The position numbers and the translations under genes were made by a program. Source: Botryotinia globosa (Eukaryota > Ascomycota > Leotiomycetes > Helotiales > Sclerotiniaceae). Taken from it: a stretch of 64,000 bases of DNA. The stretch covers positions 496,001 through 560,000 of the forward strand of contig RCSZ01000014.1 of NCBI GenBank assembly GCA_014898425.1, written 5' to 3'. Position 1 is the first letter of the stretch; every line of letters starts with the position of its first letter. The notes under the pieces are model-generated. The model was not told the origin of the DNA. It was given only the letters and a program-made list of their open reading frames with translations, and did no database searches. This document shows positions 59,419-64,000 of the stretch, in pieces.

Positions 59419-60621
59419 CTAAACCTTGATCACGCTCAGCTCGCACACCGCTTCTAGCTCTCGAAACACAGATTCTGTCTGGAAAACGTACTGGGTGGCC
59501 TTTTCCCCATCCACGTGCATGACGTTGTTCAGTGTAACCTCTCGCCAATCTCTAAGACGAGCAATGGCGTTATTGTCTCCCTTTGCAATGGGAGCGATGA
59601 TTAGTGCATGACTGTGTATCCTAGCCAGGGTACCTCGTAAATTTGCACCTCCTCTACAGGTATACACAACCTGCCCCCACAGATCTCCGAATGGACAAAA
59701 GTATGGGGGGAGAGCCTCTATGAAAGAATTCGGTACAATCATCTGTATCATCAAGGCTGGGGATGATGTTCGGTTTCGGACATAACCGCGATATACTTTC
59801 GCGACACTGAGGCTCGGGGTGAAGTAAATTGGTGCAAAGACCCTTCCTCTGAAATCTGTTGGCGGCAAGCTCGAGAGAGATTCGATATCTATACTTCCAT
59901 CCGATAAATACGCAACTCGGGTGCTGGAAATGGCTTTGTAGAGTATCGTATATCCAGGTATGGTTGATGAAGGCGCTCTTGCAACCGCAGCTCTTATCTC
60001 AGACCCACCATCTTCGGTGCCATTTCTCCTCCTCTCGTCTCTTCTGGCACTATTCTTTTGTAACCCCTCAAGAGCTAAGTATCGGATACTCATCGTGTCG
60101 CGGACCCAGTACTGAATCGCTTCGGTCATCCGTACATCTTCAAATGCACTTGCCATTATGCAGTTGATCAGCTCACCCGCCAATCCCCAGAGCTCCATTT
60201 GCTCAATACACGCCTCCCGACCATCTGAAATGTTGACCTCCGGCACGTATCTTTCAAGGACAAAACCTAAAAACTCCATCTCAATAACCTCTTGCCCATC
60301 ATCTGTCTCAGCTTCTTTGATTTCTCGCCATCTGCTCCAAATCTCTCCAGCTTTTTGTGACCCCCACCCGAGATATATCAGTGTCTCCGGAGACACAAGT
60401 AGATCTGGAACTATCTGTGTATCTTCTGACCCGCTCGAGCTTGAGATATACTCCTCAGACATTAGATGCAATGACACTTCATGTCTTCTTCCGTGCGCTG
60501 GCTTCAAGTGACCCGCTCTTGTAAGAGCATCTGCATCGGTAGGGTGAAATATTGGAGAGTCAGCAGCATCAGCTGCATCTGGAGGTATCGCAGTCATCTT
60601 GTTGGATATACTGCTGTTCAA
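59419..60621 (-). CDS. Single-exon 400-aa protein of unknown function
   Basis: The uninterrupted frame has a compact two-part look. An Asp/Ala/Ser-rich N-terminus leads to a helical middle (GWGSQKAGEIWSRWREIKEA, RMTEAIQYWVRDTMSIRYLA). The C-terminal part is globular: GYTILYKAISSTRVAYLSDG, SLPPTDFRGRVFAPIYFTPS, LSVAKVYRGYVRNRTSSPAL, IVPNSFIEALPPYFCPFGDL, HSHALIIAPIAKGDNNAIAR. The succession LYKAxxxxR, YFTPSLSVAKVYxGY and a late hydrophobic strand loosely resembles ADP-ribosyltransferase-fold proteins, but no catalytic triad can be claimed. I recall only uncharacterised fungal relatives. A start at the later ATG (residue 9) is possible. The lack of introns contrasts with most genes here. Confidence 0.7.
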   Translation of the reverse strand: MNSSISNKMTAIPPDAADAADSPIFHPTDADALTRAGHLKPAHGRRHEVSLHLMSEEYISSSSGSEDTQIVPDLLVSPETLIYLGWGSQKAGEIWSRWREIKEAETDDGQEVIEMEFLGFVLERYVPEVNISDGREACIEQMELWGLAGELINCIMASAFEDVRMTEAIQYWVRDTMSIRYLALEGLQKNSARRDERRRNGTEDGGSEIRAAVARAPSSTIPGYTILYKAISSTRVAYLSDGSIDIESLSSLPPTDFRGRVFAPIYFTPSLSVAKVYRGYVRNRTSSPALMIQMIVPNSFIEALPPYFCPFGDLWGQVVYTCRGGANLRGTLARIHSHALIIAPIAKGDNNAIARLRDWREVTLNNVMHVDGEKATQYVFQTESVFRELEAVCELSVIKV

Positions 60622-62263
60622 AGGCTCTCTTTCTTGAAAGCGCAGATGGAAATTTCGTTAGAGACGAAGTATGAGGATGTAGCTGTGATGGAATTTGGAT
60701 AGAATTCTGGGATCGATTGTCAAATTTATACACCTGGAGGAAAATCTAAGGTCAAGGGTTGGCGTGAGAAGACAGGTTGGTATTATAATGGGTAATGAGT
60801 TGTATTAATCTAAAAGGAGTAATAAGGAAGATGGTCCTTTATATACCACTTATTTACTAATCTCTAGGCAAGTGCCCCCCTTAACTCGCACCTTCCTTCT
60901 GCGTGTGAGTTAAGTATATCAAGCGTTTCGTTGATAAGATTCACCATAGAATAGAAGGGTTCAGACAGGGATCGTCACAAGTCTAAGTATGATTCACAAC
61001 ATAGATTATTGATTTAGATTGTTTGCTTTCGTCGAAAGAGGAACATGATCTGCGGGAGAACTGATGTAAATGTGATTTATAATAAATAGTTCCAGTAGAT
61101 ACGTTCATATACTTCCATCAACGGAAACTATGATGTGCTGAGTGACTGATTTATTAATAGGTGTGCTTGGGGGTGGGGTGTTTGATCTAGCCCTAATCTA
61201 AGATCTGGAAATCTGCATCTAATTGAATCTAATTGGGTGGATCTGCATAACTGAAGTTAACTTGACAGACTGACTACATTGGAAAACCTTTTTAGTCCTA
61301 AAACCAATAAGCATGAAACATTATCTTTCGTTCTCTTAATCTTTCTATTCCTATATACCTCCCTAGGTACCTAGATAGGCTCGTTCAAGAATGCCACGTG
61401 ATCGTTTCGTTTGAATCTGGTCTGTTGCACATCTCTAATGTCGTTCCGAGTTCTTAGGGCTCGTCCCCTCTCTCCAAATTACCTCTCAAAGAGTCAGTAA
61501 GTAATAAGTTTCATCAAATTAATCTGTCGGATTTTGCTACCTCTAATTTATTAAATTTCTGCCTACAGTAGGTATGGTATGTAAAAGAAATCTTCAAGCA
61601 AGACGTGAAATGCCGGGAAAATCTTCTTTGGCGCGCTTTCTCAACCCTGTTCTATCTTGGGTATTTTGTATTAATTACCTACCTACTCATCTAGTACTTT
61701 GATATTATCTGTAAATTTTTACGCCGCTGAGATGCAGCGGCTCAAGTATTGTTTTTCTTAGATACATACACTTTCTTTGGTCCTACCTCTCCTTCAGATG
61801 AAACTCGATTGATAAACTAGCCTGGTCGAGTCAGCGTCAGCGTTTAAAGCACCAATGGTCCAGTCGACCAGCAATACCTCCAGCTTTCTATGGAACAATG
61901 AGAAGGTACTTGCATCGAGGTTCTGTCAGCAAGACTAAAGACAGTAATGGCGAAAGGAAAAATATTTGTAAGTATATTACATCCAAATACTGCCTTCTCA
62001 TACCTCAACATCCTCATCAACTTACTTACATCCTGTCTCCACTATTTTGAAGATTACTACTCTGCGATATCAATAGATTCCAATCCAAATCTCAAAAGAA
62101 GCAATCCTGTTTGCGTGTTTAGATCACATTGGCAACCTGGCAGCCTGGGCAAGGTGAAGTTTAGTATTATGTGAGTAGTGCATTCACAAATACAATTACA
62201 TTTAGATCCTAAAATTATCGGTGTTATAGATAACGACTTACCACGCTTTGAATAACCAAAATT
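60622..62263. other. Spacer and HET-gene 5' region
   Basis: About 1.6 kb. A short frame at 61947 (MAKGKIF then GTAAGT) could be a 5' non-coding or alternative first exon of the HET gene, since a donor directly follows. Otherwise nothing was recognised. Confidence 0.45.
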
Positions 62264-64000
62264 ATGTCAACTCAGTCAGCCTATCATTATTTCCCTCTAA
62301 AGAATGAGAGGTATGAAATACGAGTGCTGTCGATTCTGGCTGGTCCTGATGAGTCGCCTGTACAATGCGAAATGAAAACCATGTCTCTGGTGGACAAGTA
62401 TATGGAAGACTATACCGCTTTATCCTACTGTTGGGGTAGCTCTCCGGAACAATCAGTAATATGGATTGACAATGTCAGAGTCAGTGTCGGTATCAATCTT
62501 GCCAATGCTCTCATCAGGCTCCGAAGAATGGGTATTAAACTGGTATGGACTGATGCAGTCTGTATCAAACAAAGTGACAACCAGGAGAAAAGCTTTCAGG
62601 TCCGACTTATGACACAGATCTACTCAAAAGCGAAAATAGTCTACACATGGCTCGGATTAGATTCAAGTGGGTTGTCAGCATTTGCCATGAATTCCATCAA
62701 GGACCTAGCACTATCAAATCCTCATCGCATCGACTCACTATTGGGTCGAATATCACGTTCGAAACTATTCACATCCCTCAACTGCAACATTTGTTATCGT
62801 TGCAACATTCCAGGATGTAAAGAGCTTACAGCCTCGCTCAGGGACCTTTTCAATTGGGAATACTGGGTAAGGATGTGGATCATCCAGGAAATTGCTGTGG
62901 CATCCGACGTTCTGTTTCTGTGTGGCGATGTTGCATCCATAACATATGACCAACTAGCTATAGCCATTAGGTTCCTGAGCAATGAGCTGAAATGTTGGGA
63001 TTGGGAAGTGGAACGAGCAGCTTCGAACTACCGACGCGTGGCTAGTATTCGCAACATTTATCAAAATGGCAGTTTAGATCTTCGTCGAGCAATGACGTTG
63101 GCTAAACAATCAATATGTAGATGGCCACAAGATCGAGTCTATGCTCTCGCTGGCTTTTCTCGTGATGGTTCAATATTAGTTCCAATAACTGACTACGAAA
63201 AAACATTGGAAGAGATTTTATGCGATTTAACAATGGCATTTGCTCAAAAGGAAGGCTCTCTCGACGTTATATTAACTCAGTCTTATAAATTCAGATCTCG
63301 AGAGTTACTCTTACCTTCTTGGTCCCTTAACTGGATATCCTCATCATGCTGGGAACGCCACATCCAAATTTTAGAAAGGGCAGAGAAGATTAAGCGCATA
63401 GAAAATGTCGATTTTGGAAATGAAATCCGAAGGTTGCACACTCGAAGCTACGATGGAAAATGGTTAAATCTCATGGGAACACAACTGGGTACTGTTCAAG
63501 ATACTGCATGGACAACAAACCCACAAATGCGTCTGACGTCGGGCCACGCTTTTCAACAGCCTGATCATTTGCGGGTCGAACAGATAAACTATAGCAAAGC
63601 TCAGATATTGAATTCGTTGTCTTTATGTTTTCTTCAAGAAGATTTCGAAAGTAAGGATGAGGGCATCATAGGACTTCTTTGGTATGCATTTTATTGCGTT
63701 CAGTTTAAAAGGGTCACCAAGGGGATGCTACCACCCCGAAACATCAAATCTCGGTCAAAGTATGCCTCAAAGCCATTCCTAATGCACGGAAAGACCTTGA
63801 ATCAATGGGCCCTTTATAGCAAAAAAGAGATCTGGAAAAAACAGCACTTCGGTTGGTATTTTCGACACCGAAAACTCACATATTTTTTGATCATCCTTAT
63901 GGGAGTTCCGCCCATTGTTTTTTTGGTTCCGCGCCATAGCAAGAAGTCTGCAGTTTTTGATATCGGAGTTATATGGGTTTTCGTACTATCCTTGGTGCTG
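62264..64000 (+). CDS. HET-domain protein (heterokaryon incompatibility), truncated by the window
   Basis: The frame is open from the ATG at 62264 to the right edge, 579 codons without stop or intron. The three HET-domain blocks are clear: YTALSYCWGSSPEQSV (about residue 56), LVWTDAVCIKQSDNQEKSFQ with VRLMTQIYSKAKIVYTWLGL (about 95-135), and YWVRMWIIQEIAVASDVLFL then CGD (about 200). RWPQDRVYALAGF and LLLPSWSLNW follow, both usual in fungal HET proteins. A hydrophobic segment near the end (YFLIILMGVPPIVFLVP), and the start of a second one at the edge, suggest a C-terminal membrane part. HET domains trigger cell death when incompatible hyphae fuse (known); whether this protein does so is unknown. 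A Cys-rich patch (NCNICYRCNIPGC) is unusual. Confidence 0.9.
   Translation, partial: MSTQSAYHYFPLKNERYEIRVLSILAGPDESPVQCEMKTMSLVDKYMEDYTALSYCWGSSPEQSVIWIDNVRVSVGINLANALIRLRRMGIKLVWTDAVCIKQSDNQEKSFQVRLMTQIYSKAKIVYTWLGLDSSGLSAFAMNSIKDLALSNPHRIDSLLGRISRSKLFTSLNCNICYRCNIPGCKELTASLRDLFNWEYWVRMWIIQEIAVASDVLFLCGDVASITYDQLAIAIRFLSNELKCWDWEVERAASNYRRVASIRNIYQNGSLDLRRAMTLAKQSICRWPQDRVYALAGFSRDGSILVPITDYEKTLEEILCDLTMAFAQKEGSLDVILTQSYKFRSRELLLPSWSLNWISSSCWERHIQILERAEKIKRIENVDFGNEIRRLHTRSYDGKWLNLMGTQLGTVQDTAWTTNPQMRLTSGHAFQQPDHLRVEQINYSKAQILNSLSLCFLQEDFESKDEGIIGLLWYAFYCVQFKRVTKGMLPPRNIKSRSKYASKPFLMHGKTLNQWALYSKKEIWKKQHFGWYFRHRKLTYFLIILMGVPPIVFLVPRHSKKSAVFDIGVIWVFVLSLVL

Overview
The window looks like a nuclear chromosome segment from a filamentous ascomycete (Pezizomycotina). 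The evidence is the many short spliceosomal introns (about 40-100 nt) with GT/AG or GC/AG ends and CTRAC-like branch points, a lone dispersed 5S rRNA gene of fungal type, a HET-domain gene, and an extremely AT-rich copia retrotransposon with TpA-rich, stop-riddled remains of its proteins, as repeat-induced point mutation (RIP) leaves. Protein wording resembles Leotiomycetes (Botrytis/Sclerotinia group), but that is an impression, not a test.

Layout. 0.7-13.8 kb is a dense housekeeping block: RRP7 (-), an 11-exon DMC1 recombinase (-), a 5S rRNA (+), an ERG28-like gene with a frameshift (+), an unrecognised coiled-coil protein (-), anthranilate synthase component I (+), cytochrome c (-), a mitochondrial single-span membrane protein (+) and exosome subunit RRP42 (-). 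14.2-20.9 kb is a nested repeat island: a 5.95 kb copia element with 234-bp LTRs and a clean 5-bp TTATT target duplication, inserted next to the left arm of an older foldback element with about 311-bp inverted arms.

21.2-32.7 kb is an accessory run, all on the + strand: an SDR oxidoreductase, an MFS sugar-porter-family transporter, a cytochrome P450 and a broken GMC oxidoreductase. It reads like a small catabolic or secondary-metabolite cluster, now eroding. 33.4-35.0 kb is a HAD-family (CECR5-type) phosphatase. 35.0-44.3 kb is gene-poor: one multi-span membrane protein, a perfect 31-bp inverted repeat, and coding-like fragments that look like decayed genes.

44.3-47.1 kb holds a lactonase-type amidohydrolase followed by a DHDPS/KDG-aldolase-family enzyme, a plausible sugar-acid catabolic pair. 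47.7-50.0 kb is a secreted DUF1996 plus WSC protein. 52.9-56.9 kb has two secretory-pathway genes, ERV41 and an Sso-type plasma-membrane syntaxin (both -). 59.4-60.6 kb is a single-exon 400-aa protein of unknown function. 62.3 kb to the right edge is a HET-domain protein truncated by the window.

Exon boundaries were derived by hand from splice consensus, reading-frame closure and family alignment from memory; no search or computation was run.
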